Positions 12,429 through 25,160 of a stretch of 64,000 bases of DNA are shown in pieces. Numbering within the stretch: the first letter of the stretch is position 1; each line of letters begins with the position of its first letter. Source of the stretch: Alisma plantago-aquatica (lineage: Eukaryota > Streptophyta > Magnoliopsida > Alismatales > Alismataceae); assembly GCA_963693085.1 (NCBI GenBank), contig OY856413.1, positions 744,368,556 through 744,432,555 on the forward strand, written 5' to 3'. Both the position numbers and the translations under genes were made by a program. Under the pieces are notes generated by a model. It did no database searches, was not told the origin of the DNA, and worked only from the letters and a program-made list of their open reading frames with translations.

Positions 12429-13202
12429 TAGGTTAGATGAGTCTACAGGGACAATAGGATCTAGGACTAATTGATAATGTCAATGTTGAATATAACCTGA
12501 ATGATGTGCATACCGACTGAACTCAGTATCTAGATACTCTAGTCAAGTATGTGGGTATTGAGCTAAGCTAGTGTGGAACTTCTGACTATACTTCTTCTAG
12601 ATGCCCTGACCAAGTATCCAGATGAACATAGTTTGGTAGTATAATATGATACATGATGAAAAAAAGAAGAATGGTGATACAATGGTGAAAGAGAAAAGGA
12701 TTTTATAATTCAATATGGAACCTATGGAAAACATGAAATTTCATATAAGAAAGATGAAAGCTTAATGGATTATGAACATAATATCTAATGAGTTTGATTC
12801 TGAGTATGAAATCTGAAATTGTGAGAAAAAGCTATGAACTAAGATGCACACTAGATGATATTCTTTATAAAGGAAATTGATGAATGCAGATGATAATATG
12901 TGAATGAGTCATAATCTTAGTCCATGAGATACACAATCAAATTAAAAAAAAGGATGTGAAAGGTGATGTGAATCAGATCTTGATAAATGATGTATTACTA
13001 ATATTAGTTATTCAAATGTTTATAATACTCTAGGAGAGATATGGTGATGACATAGGATGAAATATCCATCTAATACAAAAAAAAGATGTCATATGAAAGA
13101 AAGATAAAATGGAATACTTTCTAACTGGATGTCGAGAGAGATGAATTATTAGATGATATGATATTATTTTGTATATTTTCTTGGATTTTGGGATGAAATC
13201 CT

Positions 13203-13219
13203 AAAAGGAGGGGAGAATT
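13203..13219 (+). other. polypurine tract of the LARD-like element
   Basis: AAAAGGAGGGGAGAATT lies immediately before the 3' LTR start. It is intact and should still prime plus-strand synthesis. Confidence 0.85.
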
Positions 13220-16200
13220 TGTAATGACCCATTTTCAAATTAGTCATCTAATTAGGGTTTACTTGGATGATTGTATGCTTAATTAAGTTGATCATTGTTT
13301 AAAACTTGATTAATGATTTTAGTTAAGTTTTATGTTTTAAATAAAACAAGGAGGTTTAATCATACTTTGATTCAAATAATTAGGGTTAAGATTTGGAAAC
13401 CCTAATCAGCCCAAATTAGGGTTTTGATGACATATGAATACAAAATTTGATAAGTATAATGTATCACTAAATGATTTTTATAATTTTATGTGTAACTATA
13501 ATTTAAATAAAATTTGGATATGATTTGGATATATAAAATGTGAACAACATTGAAAAATATCAGAATTTTTGAATAATGTTCTGACCTGTTTATCAGTCAA
13601 GTTTCAAACTCGACCGATCATATTTTCAGATTGATATAGCAATGTGGTAATTGAATTTTATCTTTTTATTAGTATATCCAATTGATCTAAAATTTTAACT
13701 GTAGTTGTTAAACTTCATTATAGACACCCTATTAAATTTGTGTAGTTTTTGGATGATTTTTTTATCCCTACAGAGAGGGGTGTCGGTCGAGTTCTGCGAA
13801 GGAAAAACTCGACCGACCATGCTACTGACTGCAATATAGTAGTGTAGAATTTGATTTTTATTTATTAATTGGTAACTTGAAATGATCTAATTTTTTTTAT
13901 TATATCTTAAAACTTAATTTCAGACATTGGGTTAAATTTTCATAATTTTTATATGAGGTTTGAGTTCTAAAACGTGTGGTTTTGGTCGAGTTTATAACTC
14001 AGCCGACCAACCAGTCTGAGCAAAATAAAAATACAATGAGGGGCTTGTTTGCAAATGTTCTAAGCACCTCAATTCATCTATATCACTAACCTAACACACA
14101 AGGAGATCTCATAACTCGTCCTTCCTATCAAAGAAATGAAATTCTTGAGAGAGAGGAGAGCTAGGGTTTTGAGAAGAGAAAGTGGAGGAGATGTTGACCT
14201 AGGGTTTCTCTATCAAAGATATGATGAAATCATGTAAGTTTAGCTTCTTTGCATAGCATTTCATGGTGAATCTTCTCTCACATGTCAAGATTTCGTCCCT
14301 CCCCTGATTTGATTCAAAATCACATCAAATATCCCCCTTTTCTCACTCTTTCTCTTCTAATCCTCATTTATAGGGTTTCCGAGTTGAGAGGAGAAAGAAT
14401 TAGATTCTTTTGTGAGAGTTTGCTTGGGTTTCCAAAAATTCAGAGGTTGACCTATGAATTTAAGGTGCTTGGCACCTGAGGTGAGTGTTTTTATCCCTCA
14501 TAAGCTTTGTAATCATGTTGAAAGCCTAATTATATCCGGTTAAAACAAACAGAAACCTTGTTTGTATATGTATGTGATGGGATTTGATTTGGGAAAGATA
14601 TTGGGGGATCCAATTCTATTGATTTTGATTATTTCTCATGGATTGGAACTTGATTAGTTCCTGATATATTGATTGAGGATCCATGGATAATCTTATGGGT
14701 AGATGACTATGCTACTTCATGTGAATTTTGCCTAAAAATCAACCTAATGGCCGATATGCTTGGAATTGAATTGACATGTATAAAATCATATTTGAATTGT
14801 ACTAGATTGTATTATACAAGTGTATTGTTGAATGTTAATTGAATTGAATGACCACATATCCTGATTAGGGTTTGTGTTGAGGAAATGAATCAAATGAGTC
14901 AATTGATCAATGTATACTTATGATTGATGAATGAAATGTGTGAAAATGGAAACTAGGGTTTCCATGTTTGTGAATAACCCTAATGAACCCTTGAGTCATG
15001 TTTGGAATACTGAATGATATGATTTTTATGATATGTTGAACTAATGAACGACTTCTTGAAAACCCTAAAAGTTTATTATTAAGAATATTATGAGTGATAA
15101 AGCTAGAACTTGTATATGATGTTGTAAATGTGATCAAATGCTGAAGTTGAAAGTACTAATACTTCAATCAAATATGATGAGTCTTATTAAAATTGTCTAA
15201 GTCTAATGCATTTGTTTTTGTATAATAAAGAATGATCATTGTTGATTATGGGAATCACATTAGAAGTCAATGCCATGGTACAATTATCTAAATATAAGAA
15301 ATTATATGAAGAAAAAAACGAATTGATGGTGATGGCAAGTTAAAGATGAAACTAATGAAGTCATTATGAAGAAGTCTTTAATCCTTTGTTTTAATTACAT
15401 GTGGCTTAAGAGTTAAGACAAATTGAATGAAACATACTAAAACTAGACTTTGATGTATATCAATGAAAAGAGAGGTATTGTATATCAAGTGAGTTAAAAA
15501 TGATTGGTTCCAGTAATTTAATGAACATGACATGAGATAAGTTGAGATTAATGAATATGAATTGAAGGAAAAAGATGAGAATTAGTAGATGAATTTAAGA
15601 AACAAACTCTAACCCTAAAATGTTGAGCTAGATGGTGCTAATGAATGGCAATCTCAAATGAGGGATTAAGGAATGTACATAATTGTAGTTTAATTCAATT
15701 AAAAGATGAGGTTCAAGCATTTGAATTGATTTACAAGAATGTGTTCTTGTATTGTGATTGTTTGATAGAATACTTGGTACTACGAGAATGGAATGTTTTG
15801 AGGGAATTCAAATGATAATCAACATGTGTTTATTAGTAAACCCATATGAAGAATGTGAAATAAAAGAAGAAGAGAACTATGTCTGTTATGCATGTATATG
15901 CATGAAATTATTGACATCTATTCAAATTGGATGGAACAAGCATATGTTGTATGATAAATCTATTCTGAGTATGAGGAATGATACATGATATCTATATGCG
16001 TTTACTGTTGCTAGTTCTAATGCCTCTTCTAATATTTGTTCAGAACTGTGATATACAATGAATCGATAATATTTATGTTGAAATTGAATTTAATATGCAC
16101 TCCTTACATTGAGAAACCCTGATAAGGGTAAATGTTGCATAATGAGATTATGTTTAGGGCTGAAAGCCCACTAATGATGATAAAACCCTGATGGGGTAAA

Positions 16201-18024
16201 TGCTGGACAATAAGATTATGTATCGAGTAGAAAGCCCACTATTGATGATTGTTGTGAGATGATGTAGAAGATAGAAATAATCATATGTGTTGCAATCTAC
16301 AGATTTATTGTGCTTCTTACTTTGATCATTTTCCTTATTGATAAACTTGATCTATTTCATGTTATTCTAGTTATGCGAGAATACACAAATATGATGTATG
16401 ATGTTTTGAATTCTTTTAAGATGAGTAAAAGAGACTAATAACAAGTGAAATGATGGAACATATAGTTAGGTGCCATGAACACCGTGAGTTTCCCCCGAGG
16501 ACCACACTGGGGAAACAAAATGGATCTTCTTGTAGTAATCGATGAATTATGAGAAGGATTTCTGGAGTGTAGATCGACCCTTAAAGGTTAGGCCACCAAG
16601 ATTTAGGAGTGAGTCATCTGGAGTGGCTTTGGCCCTAAATCCTTGCTATGAAAGTCTATGTCCAGATGGAATAGAATCTGATGAAATGAAATATGTGAAA
16701 TGTGAAATGTGAAATGAAAAATATGTGAAATACTATGATATGTGATATACTGCTTTGCTGGTTCCTATCTTGTGTACCCGAGATGAGGACTTGAACCTCT
16801 TTAGGCAACCCTGAGGTGGCCGGGGTCTGTTGTTGATATCTTAGGGTGGCCGACTAAACCCTAAGATAGTGACGGTGAGTCATTGACACGAGAATCAGGC
16901 GTGGTGACTTCTACTTGGTGAGGTACAAGCCAAGTAGTTTCAGGGCAAATGAATAAAAGATGATAAGCCGTGTAGAACATGATTAGAATGATTATTACAT
17001 TCCTTGTACTGCTAGTTGATGATTTGCCATTATTGATTAAGCTTCATGTTGTGGAAAGTAATCATGTTGATATGGACCGTTTCTATTTCATATTATGATA
17101 TGTCATGATGACAAGTTATAAATGTTGGGATTTATATCCATTCTGGATATGAGTTGGATTGCTTGCTATTTGATAGTATTGTTTGGTAGATATGTATTAT
17201 GTGTACTTCAGCTTCAGGACTGCAAGATGTGTTCCTGATCCCGCTAGTGGAGTGTCACAAAGTTAATGTTATTGTTATGTATTGATTCAAAATGCTTATA
17301 ACTTGACTTATTACTCATGCATTAGGATTCTTAATCTGAACTAAGAAGTATCTGTTGATTTGTTCATAGACATGCTTTAAAAGATGTTTCAAAGTTATAA
17401 TTGGTTTAAGTGATTACCTTATCTGTTGGATAAGATTATCATTGCAAGTTAAAAATGACTTATGATAGATCTATCTGCTAGAATTTTCAATATCTGCATG
17501 TTTCTGTTAAATTTATTATACTTAATCTGAAGCTGATGCATGTACCTAGCTTGAGTGGGAGGTATCCACTCACTGGGGCTCTATATGAGTCTCATGAGGT
17601 TGTTTCAAATGTTTTTAGGTATAATGCTATCTAGCGGAGAGGTCACAACAAGGAAGATATAAATAGCACAATCTAGCTAGATTAGAATGTCCCTATACTC
17701 TCTCTTTCCTGATATGGGTTGTAGATTAAGTTTGTAATCAATGTACATGTATCTGATGTAAATTGAACTGCATATGAGAACAAGATTTGATTCTAGATTT
17801 AATGGAGTTGAATATGATTTGTGATATCTGAATGTGATATCCTTGATGTGACATTGATTTATGAGTTTGTGAAGTAAGAAAAATGAAAAATTTATCTATC
17901 TTTTTCGTATATTGTTTAATCGCCTTTGTCGAGAATTCATTGTTTTATTTCATAATATGGGTTTAGGTTTGGGATTATTTCTAATGGTTGGTATTTAGGC
18001 TGATCAAAAGAGTGGGTCCCGACA
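13220..18024 (+). repeat. 3' LTR (4805 bp) of the LARD-like element
   Basis: It matches the 5' LTR along its length, starting TGTAATGACCC and ending CCCGACA, followed by the TSD ATGAT. Internal landmarks recur in the same order: the inverted array, the 69-bp repeat pair and the hairpin at 16488-16516. Confidence 0.92.
13592..14012 (+). repeat. inverted CGGTCGAG array, 3' LTR copy
   Basis: The three pairs are 13592-13619, 13781-13819 and 13979-14012. The middle pair has intact GGTCGAGTT and AACTCGACCGACC half-sites. The 5' copy has AACTTGACCGACC there, a C-to-T change inside a CpG. Confidence 0.8.
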
Positions 18025-18529
18025 ATGATATCCAAGGCCTCTTGATTAGTGAGACTGAGAAAAGTATGGCCATACACATGTGAGTTAATATATGATATTG
18101 AGCTTACATATATCTCGTGTAGTCTACTCTGGTTCAAGGAAAAAGATTGAATAATAATGAGGGTGACTTCTCCATGCTAATAATTCAATCTGGATGTCAG
18201 TGCAAAGGATATACAAAAACTGTAACACCATACACATATTGTAGGTTGAAGTTTCTCCCCAACTTTCTATTCACTTGGGTAGCAATAATGTGTGACTAGG
18301 CACCACTCATTGCTTGTGATGTCATAAGCTAGTTATGGACATTCACTGCCAACATGATATGGGACCGATAAAGAGTATTATCTTGAATACTGATTGAATT
18401 GAATACTAAAGTGTTTAGGTATTTCAATTCACACAACAGATCAGCTGATTAGACTACCAAATGATCAGTTAAAGTGTTGAGACTATTGTTTGGAGTACCA
18501 GGCTGATTGTATTGTACATTGGTCATAAT

Positions 18530-18845
18530 TCTACCTGACCTAGCCTGCGAGACGCCTGTCTTTCCTGTGCAGTCGTCTGGCCTGGTGTGAGACACCCATC
18601 TCAGTTGCACCAAATGGCTGTCTCGAGGGTGCAATTCAATTGCATCAAGAATTGGTGCTGACGTCAAGTTGAGTACTAATTGGAATTGAATTGCAAACAT
18701 ATGTGCAAAACTGGAAACTACGAAACGACCATCTTGTGTGCAAGATGACTGTCTCGATGGGTGAAACAACCGTCTCAGTGGGTGAAATGATCATCTCACA
18801 TGCAAGACGACTGTCTCACTGGGAGAGACAACCATTTCAGCACAC
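18530..18845 (+). repeat. array of 20-21-bp units ending GTCTC in the copia LTR
   Basis: From about 18720 at least five head-to-tail units of 20-21 bp follow each other, such as GATGGGTGAAACAACCGTCT(C) and ACATGCAAGACGACTGTCTC. Looser units extend upstream to about 18530. Most contain GACGACY or GACNACC next to TCTC. The array ends about 110 bp before the TATA box. Confidence 0.75.
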
Positions 18846-18957
18846 GTAGGTTGTAAAACTTCCAGAATTGTTGTGAAAATCAAGATCTTCCCGTCCTTAC
18901 ACTCTTGCTTTAGTCCCGCATTGGATGGGGACTGGGAACCCTGACCCCAACCCCTCT

Positions 18958-18968
18958 TATATATATAG
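18958..18968 (+). promoter_or_regulatory. TATA box of the copia LTR
   Basis: TTATATATATA is flanked by CCCCTC and GGGGTACC. It sits downstream of the GTCTC array, so the LTR is read in the plus direction. Confidence 0.65.
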
Positions 18969-19574
18969 GGGTACCCGGGGGTTCCAGAGTACAACTATTA
19001 CATAGACAATTGAAAATCAGTTACTCTAACAATTGTTGTCCTCTCTTGTAGTGGTAACCACAAGAGCCCAAGCAAGTCCTACCCGACCAGGGAGAGATAG
19101 CCACATGAGAGAAACAACTGAGGATCATTGTTGTGGGAGAGCATGTTGATGACTAGGACACCAACGAGAGGGACAACTCCTTCATATCTGTTCATGTAGG
19201 ATGACATGAATTCAAGTTGTTCCGTGTGGACTACTCTAGAGGCAGGAGTCCTTTGGCTGCTGCTAGGAGGGCAATGTCAACTCGTAGTCTGTGGGGATAT
19301 CTGAGTAGTAATTGCAATAGTTGTCTGAGTCTATTGTCTGTGAAGGAGCAGTCAGACGAGTCCTAGTGCCACTAGGAGATACACAGACACCGTCCAATAT
19401 AGAGTGCGCATCTACATCAACGAGTATTGTTGCTAGAGTTGCTCCAGAACTAGTTATATCTTCGTGAAACCATCATTCCCATTGCATAGTTATTAACGCG
19501 ATCTGTTGGTTGATAGGAAATATGTCAGTAATTTTTTTGTTTCCGTTGACTACTTGATGTCGTATTTCCTAACA

Positions 19575-20610
19575 ATAGGGACCTGTATGTAATTTCAAAA
19601 AAATGTTGAAAAAAGTTGCTTTAGTAATCCTGAACAACTTGTTATATATAGTATAGATACAGTTTTGAAAAAGTTATAATCAACTAATATATGTAAGAAA
19701 ACATTGTGGTTTGATGGTTTGTTAAATGTGAGGCACTTTAAATTCTATTAGGTGCGGACCTTAATAAAATCTATGAGACATATTGGCCAGATACTAGCCT
19801 TGCGACATCATTTTAGACGAATAGTGTCATGCCAACACGTGGCTGGTCCTTGATTCTACTTTGTTGTGGGGGTCTAACATAATACTATGAGAACTTGTAA
19901 TTAAAATCTCTTACAAACCTTACGAGAGCATCTCACACTACTAAACGTGACACGATGGTAATATACCAAGGTACATATGGATCCAAACCCTTACTTTGTT
20001 TTGGGGTTCAATGTGATAGTGTCATAGGGATTCATACGAGTTAACATTTATATATTACTAATCAAGTATTCTATTAATATATTATAATGTATACATTTCA
20101 ATATGTGTTTTTTATTTATTGAAGCACACCATTTATTTTATTCAATTGACAAACCAATCATTCTATAACAAAAAGCCAAAGAAAATAAAAGGAAGTATAT
20201 TATGTTGGTTCGTGACAATGGGTTACCATAGGGGATTATATAGGATTTGGAATAATGTTTGGGGTTTCTATTACTATTAAAAATGAAGGAGTTATATGAA
20301 AAAACACTCAAAAAAGGGAGAAAATAGGAAACGAAAAGCAAGCTTAAGGAGAAAAGAATGGAAAATTATGTTTTTTTTAAAGATATCGTTTAGTAGTGTT
20401 TGAGTGGAAGAAAGGATTATAAGGAGGTATTATAGAAAAAATATTATTTGTTATGTGAATATGAGTTAGGTAAAGCATTTTCGAATGAAACTCATAATTC
20501 TTATTTGATTAAAATGATATAGGAAGAAAAAAATATACAATATGTTTTAAGTGAACACCATAAGACACTTAATTGCATGTGGTTACGAACTGTTACATTG
20601 TGACACTCAT
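19575..20610. other. AT-rich unassigned sequence
   Basis: I recognise no gene or element. The sequence is AT-rich with many short A and T runs and lies between the copia LTR end and a minus-strand Tekay-like LTR. Confidence 0.4.
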
Positions 20611-23600
20611 TGTCACACAAAGTGAGATTACTCAAAACAAAGTGTGGAGTTATCACTAATAACCACATTACCACAAAACAGAGTAAATTAAAACCCGATA
20701 TCATAAAGGTACCTCAAGCTAAATGTATCATATTTAAATTCATAGGAATGGTGCCACTTATTTTTCATTCATGCCAAAAGATATTACATATCATTGTTCA
20801 CTGGCTAACTATCCACAACCCGTTACATATGATAACCTATTCAAGTATAAAAAGCACGTATGTACCATCATGGTATAGTGCCAAAACTTAAACTGATATA
20901 CAATGACTATAAAACACCCCCAAGGACTCGAGAGTATAGGGATGACACATAAAACTCTATTACTAGACACTAGTTGCGTACTCATGATCAAACAACTACA
21001 ACTCCTCTTACTGTCAGCTTCAACAACACAATCTCTATCTCACCATACACGTCCACCTAAAAGATGTGGAAACCCACAGGGTGAGACAAAAACATCCCAG
21101 TGAGAGATATAACTCTCCACTAACGTCTATTTAAACACATGAAAACTAAAGCAGGAATATAACATTATTACTAAGATGAGCATGTTCAACTAATTGATTA
21201 CAATAAGACAATTGTTATCACTTAAACAGATCAGGTAACTACAACTGAACAGTAGAACATCTTATATATTTAGAAGGAATATGAAGATCACATATAACTG
21301 TTATAAACTAAACAATACAAGATTAAGGCAAAAGGTTCATCCAATGTTATTTGTGTTTAACCCTATGCAAGTATGCTACATGACTGTATTACATCTTTTA
21401 TTAAATCCATGAGTATTTGAGTCATATCTCCCAAATCCAACTGACCACTGCTAAGTCGAAATCAATTCCATACAAGGTCTATGGAAGACCTAAAATCCAC
21501 GACCTCTCCAACACCTCTTAGTCAATACAAGAGAAACAACATATAGACATATCAATCAAATATAAATAATGACATATAGTCAAGCAAAAAGATCAGCTCA
21601 CGCATGGTCGTCCATATAAAACACCTAGCCCACCTTGGTACAAGTCACGAATCTAGAAGAACAGGCTCACACATGGACGTTCTAAAAAGAGACATCACAT
21701 GCGGTTAAACTAATGCCTCTCACATATCACAAGGATAACACATCATGCATGGCTGTCTTACCCAACATGTAATTGTGGACGCAAGGAGATACTCAACTTA
21801 CACCCCTGCATATTAAAAAATATGCACTCTAAGTTTCCCGTAGGAGTTATTCGTTTCACTATCCAACAATAAAACTGACACCAGAATGGATCTATGGCAC
21901 AAGGCAACTACATGATTAAGGTTTCACTTTATTAGTTATGCCAATTGAGTGAATTAAGACTTTATCATACAAGTGGACATCCAAAACCCTAATTCAATCT
22001 AACAAGCATAACTATATAACAACTTTAGAAGATATAAAATGTATGATGGGTACAACTTGTCATATCATCTCATGATATCACTGTCTCACTACCTTAATCA
22101 AGGACATTAGCATCATCATATGTTATCATTGCCATACACAAGGCCATCACCAATGTCACATATCCAGACAAGGCTTCCACCAATGTCTCATAACTATGGG
22201 ATATTAATCCCTCAATCACATCTCTAGAGGATTTCACCTCATAATAAGTACAAGGAATTTGTTAGGGCATTAGACCCAATCACATGATTCCTTCATAATC
22301 AATATCATAGTGTGCTTCAACAATGGACATAATCACCACCCTATATTATACATGGATCACCATAGCATTCACATAGATATGACATTCATTTCACCTGCAT
22401 TGTTAGAATCACACAAGTAGGAGAGAGAAAAAGTAATCACATGCTATTCATCTAATGAACTCAACAAGCATAGCATACCCTAGGATTAGGGTTAGGGTTT
22501 CAAGCACATAGCCAAACAGGGTTTCATAACATTATTCAACCACCAAACCCTAATCTCATCACCTCCCACTTACTTGGAGCACACTAGTATTAGAACTTCA
22601 TCATTATATTGATTAATCAACTATCTAAACAACATTAGGTATCAACCAACATTTACATATACATGTGCAACAATCTTACAATGTCTCACATATGTGATGA
22701 CCATGTACTCATGTGAGTGTACCGAACAACCCTCAAACATGTGTCTCGACCACTATCAACCATGTGTCTCTACCATGAAAAAAACATGTGTCTCAACCAT
22801 AAGCAAAACATGTGTTTCGACCATGAACAAAACATGTGCTTCAACCACCACCAAGACAAGTGTCTCGACTACCATCAAGACAAGTGTCTCAACTACAACA
22901 AAAGCATATGTCTCAACCAAAACCAATGCATATGTCTCGACCAAAACCAAAGAATATGTCTCAACTAAAACCAAAACATATGTCTCAAGAAAAACCAAAG
23001 CATATGTTTCGACCATAACTAAAGAATGTGTCAACCATGAGAAAGAATGTGTCTCGACCATTAAGTCAAGCCATCCCAACAACACATGTCCATCTTCAAA
23101 ATAGAAATTAACCACAATCAAAGTAGGTGGTAAACACAAAGACACTAAGCACAACCAAAGATAGAAACACCATGCAAGATGAACATCAAAACTCCAAAAC
23201 CAAACTTCAACATGGACCTTAAAGAAACCAAATAGGTGAGAGAAGACCAAGCTTCAACCTCAGGAAAACCAACTCAAAACCTCAAGAAAACAAAAGGCTA
23301 AACTATAATATGGAGATAAAACCAAGGATTGTAATACATGTATGATCATCACCTCAACCATCACTTAACAAAACATATGTGTTGAACACCAACGAAAACA
23401 TGTGGGAATCGACCATCATCAAAACATGTGTGTCGACCAAGACTAAAATAGAGGTGCCTTGACCACCAAGGTCAAGATACCACAAAGGCAAATAACCATC
23501 CTCAAAATAGGGATGAACCACGATAAAAATAGAAGGTTATCACCAAGGGGAACTCATTAAAGTCAAAGGAAACAACACCACACAAAGATAATCACCAAAA

Positions 23601-24102
23601 CCTTAAAACATGTATCATAGAATTCTCCACGAAAGAACCTTGTTAAGAGAGGTGAAACTCACGTTCAACACATGCAAAACAACACCAAAACCCCATGTTA
23701 GACTAAGGTACTCGAACCTCATGCATGTTGGTGGAAAATCACCCATCAAGGGCAAGAGAAAACCATCCATCTCACATTCATCTCAAAATCAGGTACAAAG
23801 AAATAAGGGTTTAGGATTAGAAGAAAATATCACAGGATTATCATCACGACTCAAACCCTAAATCATGATAATGTCTTTTAGCATGTTAAGATCACATTTT
23901 AGAGATAGAAACAACAACATGCAAGCAAGATTATAGTGTTAAAATAGAAGAGGGGAAACTTGTATAACCCTCCTTATGTAGAGATCCAGGCTCCAAGATC
24001 AAAGGTTGTAAGCGAGAAGAAGATACTACAACTTGGATCAACAATTCGACCACATGATCACCTCAAAAGAGAAGAACACCATGGTTGTGAGAACCTGTTA
24101 CA
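20611..24102 (-). repeat. Tekay-like LTR, copy B (about 3.5 kb, minus strand)
   Basis: Read on the minus strand it begins TGTAACAGG and ends TGTGACA. In order it contains reverse-complement matches to the plus-strand Tekay LTR: a 'gagactctt...' block near 21480, a 'CTCACC...' block near 21065-21110 and the 'agtcatccctgtactct' block near 20925-20945. It belongs to the same clade but a different family. No internal region is attached. A short ATGAGT just beyond its 3' end resembles the first bases after the Tekay LTR. Confidence 0.7.
22735..23062 (-). repeat. ~24-bp motif array, GTCGAGACACATG type, in Tekay-like LTR B
   Basis: About 13 units of roughly 24 bp occur in 330 bp. On the plus strand each is an ACATGTGTCTCGACC word plus a variable AACCA-type tail. 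Both strands show long stop-free frames here only because the array is periodic; these are not genes. A second small cluster lies at 23364-23450. The array sits at a position in the LTR comparable to the GCCGATATG words of the plus-strand Tekay LTR. Confidence 0.8.
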
Positions 24103-25160
24103 CTAAATGAGATTACTCAAAACATAAATAACGATTGATCATTAATTGAACACAAACCCAGAAAAGAGGGTAAATTAAAACCAATTTCAATATTTCCCAA
24201 TTGCTCAGAAGCATTTACATAAAAGCCCAACATGCTTTATTTCATATAATTCTCAATATCCTTTACAATTGTTCCATGGGATCAGCCACCACATATACAT
24301 TTTAAACATGAAACATTTCCATATTTATCACTTGAACAAGCATATAACATGCTGCCAAAAACCTGATTTGATTGAAACATCGATTACAAACTTTTTGCCC
24401 AGACCTGAGAGTACATGGATGACTCTAGGACATACTAGACAACTAACAACTATTTCTAGGGTTCATCACCTCAGTTTCTCCTTGTTGTCATGGTTCTACT
24501 GCCATTGTTTTCGATCACCTAAATAGATGTCATGACCCATGAGGTGAGACCTAGTCCCAACGAGAGATATAACTCTCTCAAACAGATATTGATTACAACA
24601 GATTAAACAATACACAAACTGAGCAGTTGGAGTATTTTAATAAACAATTGAATAGATTGAGCAGTTTAAGCATGCTAAACATGTTAAGAAAATAAGCTTA
24701 GCAACAAGTATAATTATCACAGTATATGCAGAGTATCATCTTGGATGTTATAATATTGCATTAACTAACAAAGGTCATCACTAGTCTGACTATCATCTTA
24801 TGCTTTGCAACAACAGAAATGATCAAGTATCATAAGAATCTTAACATCATGAATATGTCTAGCAACATAACATGACTACCAATATTGGAATGTTTAATAA
24901 AATGAACACATCTACATCATGAGTAGGACTAACATCATAAGCACAACTAACTGCATAAGCATGATTAGTAGTTTAAGCATGTCTAGTGACAAGGCATGGC
25001 CAACAATATTAAACATAGCCATCAACATCATCTTAACTATTAGTGTCAGTATATATGACAACATAAGCATGTTTACAACATGAGCATAATTACAACATAA
25101 GCATATCTATCATCTCTTATTGTACTATACATCATCTCTATATAAGGAAAACAAACAAGG
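24096..25160 (-). repeat. Tekay-like LTR, copy A, first segment
   Basis: From 24103 it repeats the 3' end of copy B (GAGATTACTCAAAAC at 24109 and 20623). It also has the 'gagagtac...ggatgactctagga' and 'gaggtgagacct' blocks. It is cut at 25160 by the minus-strand Athila (TSD CAAGG) and continues at 50004. Copies A and B share TGTTACA at 24096-24102, so they abut directly. Confidence 0.7.

Larger units (their letters stand above)
12412..13219 (+). other. 808-bp noncoding interior of the LARD-like element
   Basis: It carries the primer-binding site at one end and the polypurine tract at the other. I see no gag or pol similarity between them, and reading frames are short. The last ~30 bp resemble the Tekay coding tail, so the interior seems to be what remains after loss of gag-pol. 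Confidence 0.8.
7620..18024 (+). mobile_element. non-autonomous LTR retrotransposon with giant LTRs (LARD-like, Tekay-derived)
   Basis: Two near-identical direct repeats (7620-12411 and 13220-18024, about 4.8 kb each) flank only 808 bp. A perfect 5-bp TSD, ATGAT, occurs at 7615-7619 and 18025-18029. The repeats begin TGTAATGAC and end ACA. A Met-tRNA-type primer site follows the first repeat and a polypurine tract precedes the second. No coding frame exists. The bases just before the polypurine tract (GGATTTTGGGATGAAATCC) match the tail of the Tekay coding region at 59270-59290. It is therefore most simply a deletion derivative of a Tekay-like element that depends on another element's proteins. 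Confidence 0.92.
18025..19574 (+). repeat. copia 3' LTR, second segment
   Basis: It resumes after the LARD-like insertion with the duplicated ATGAT and ends CCTAACA at 19574. This mirrors the TGTTGG start at 6979. It holds a GTCTC-ended tandem array (about 18530-18845) and a strong TATA box (18958-18968). Confidence 0.65.

Noticed and set aside
7620..18024. Segmental tandem duplication of chromosomal DNA
   Set aside because: TG...CA ends, primer site, polypurine tract and a perfect 5-bp TSD show the repeats are LTRs.
18449..18994. Minus-strand open frames of 67-106 codons
   Set aside because: They overlap the LTR array and TATA region of a plus-oriented LTR and resemble no protein.
22486..22502. 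Interstitial telomere repeat (TTAGGGTTAGGGTTT)
   Set aside because: Only about two units occur inside an LTR; similar AACCCTAACCCTAA words occur in the Tekay LTRs at 52082 and 61265 by simple composition.
22735..23062. CRISPR-like array of regularly spaced units
   Set aside because: The units are degenerate and adjacent without unique spacers, and the context is a plant LTR.
22694..23250. Overlapping open frames of 83-164 codons on both strands
   Set aside because: They follow the ~24-bp periodic array; the peptides are simple repeats and have no gene-like features.
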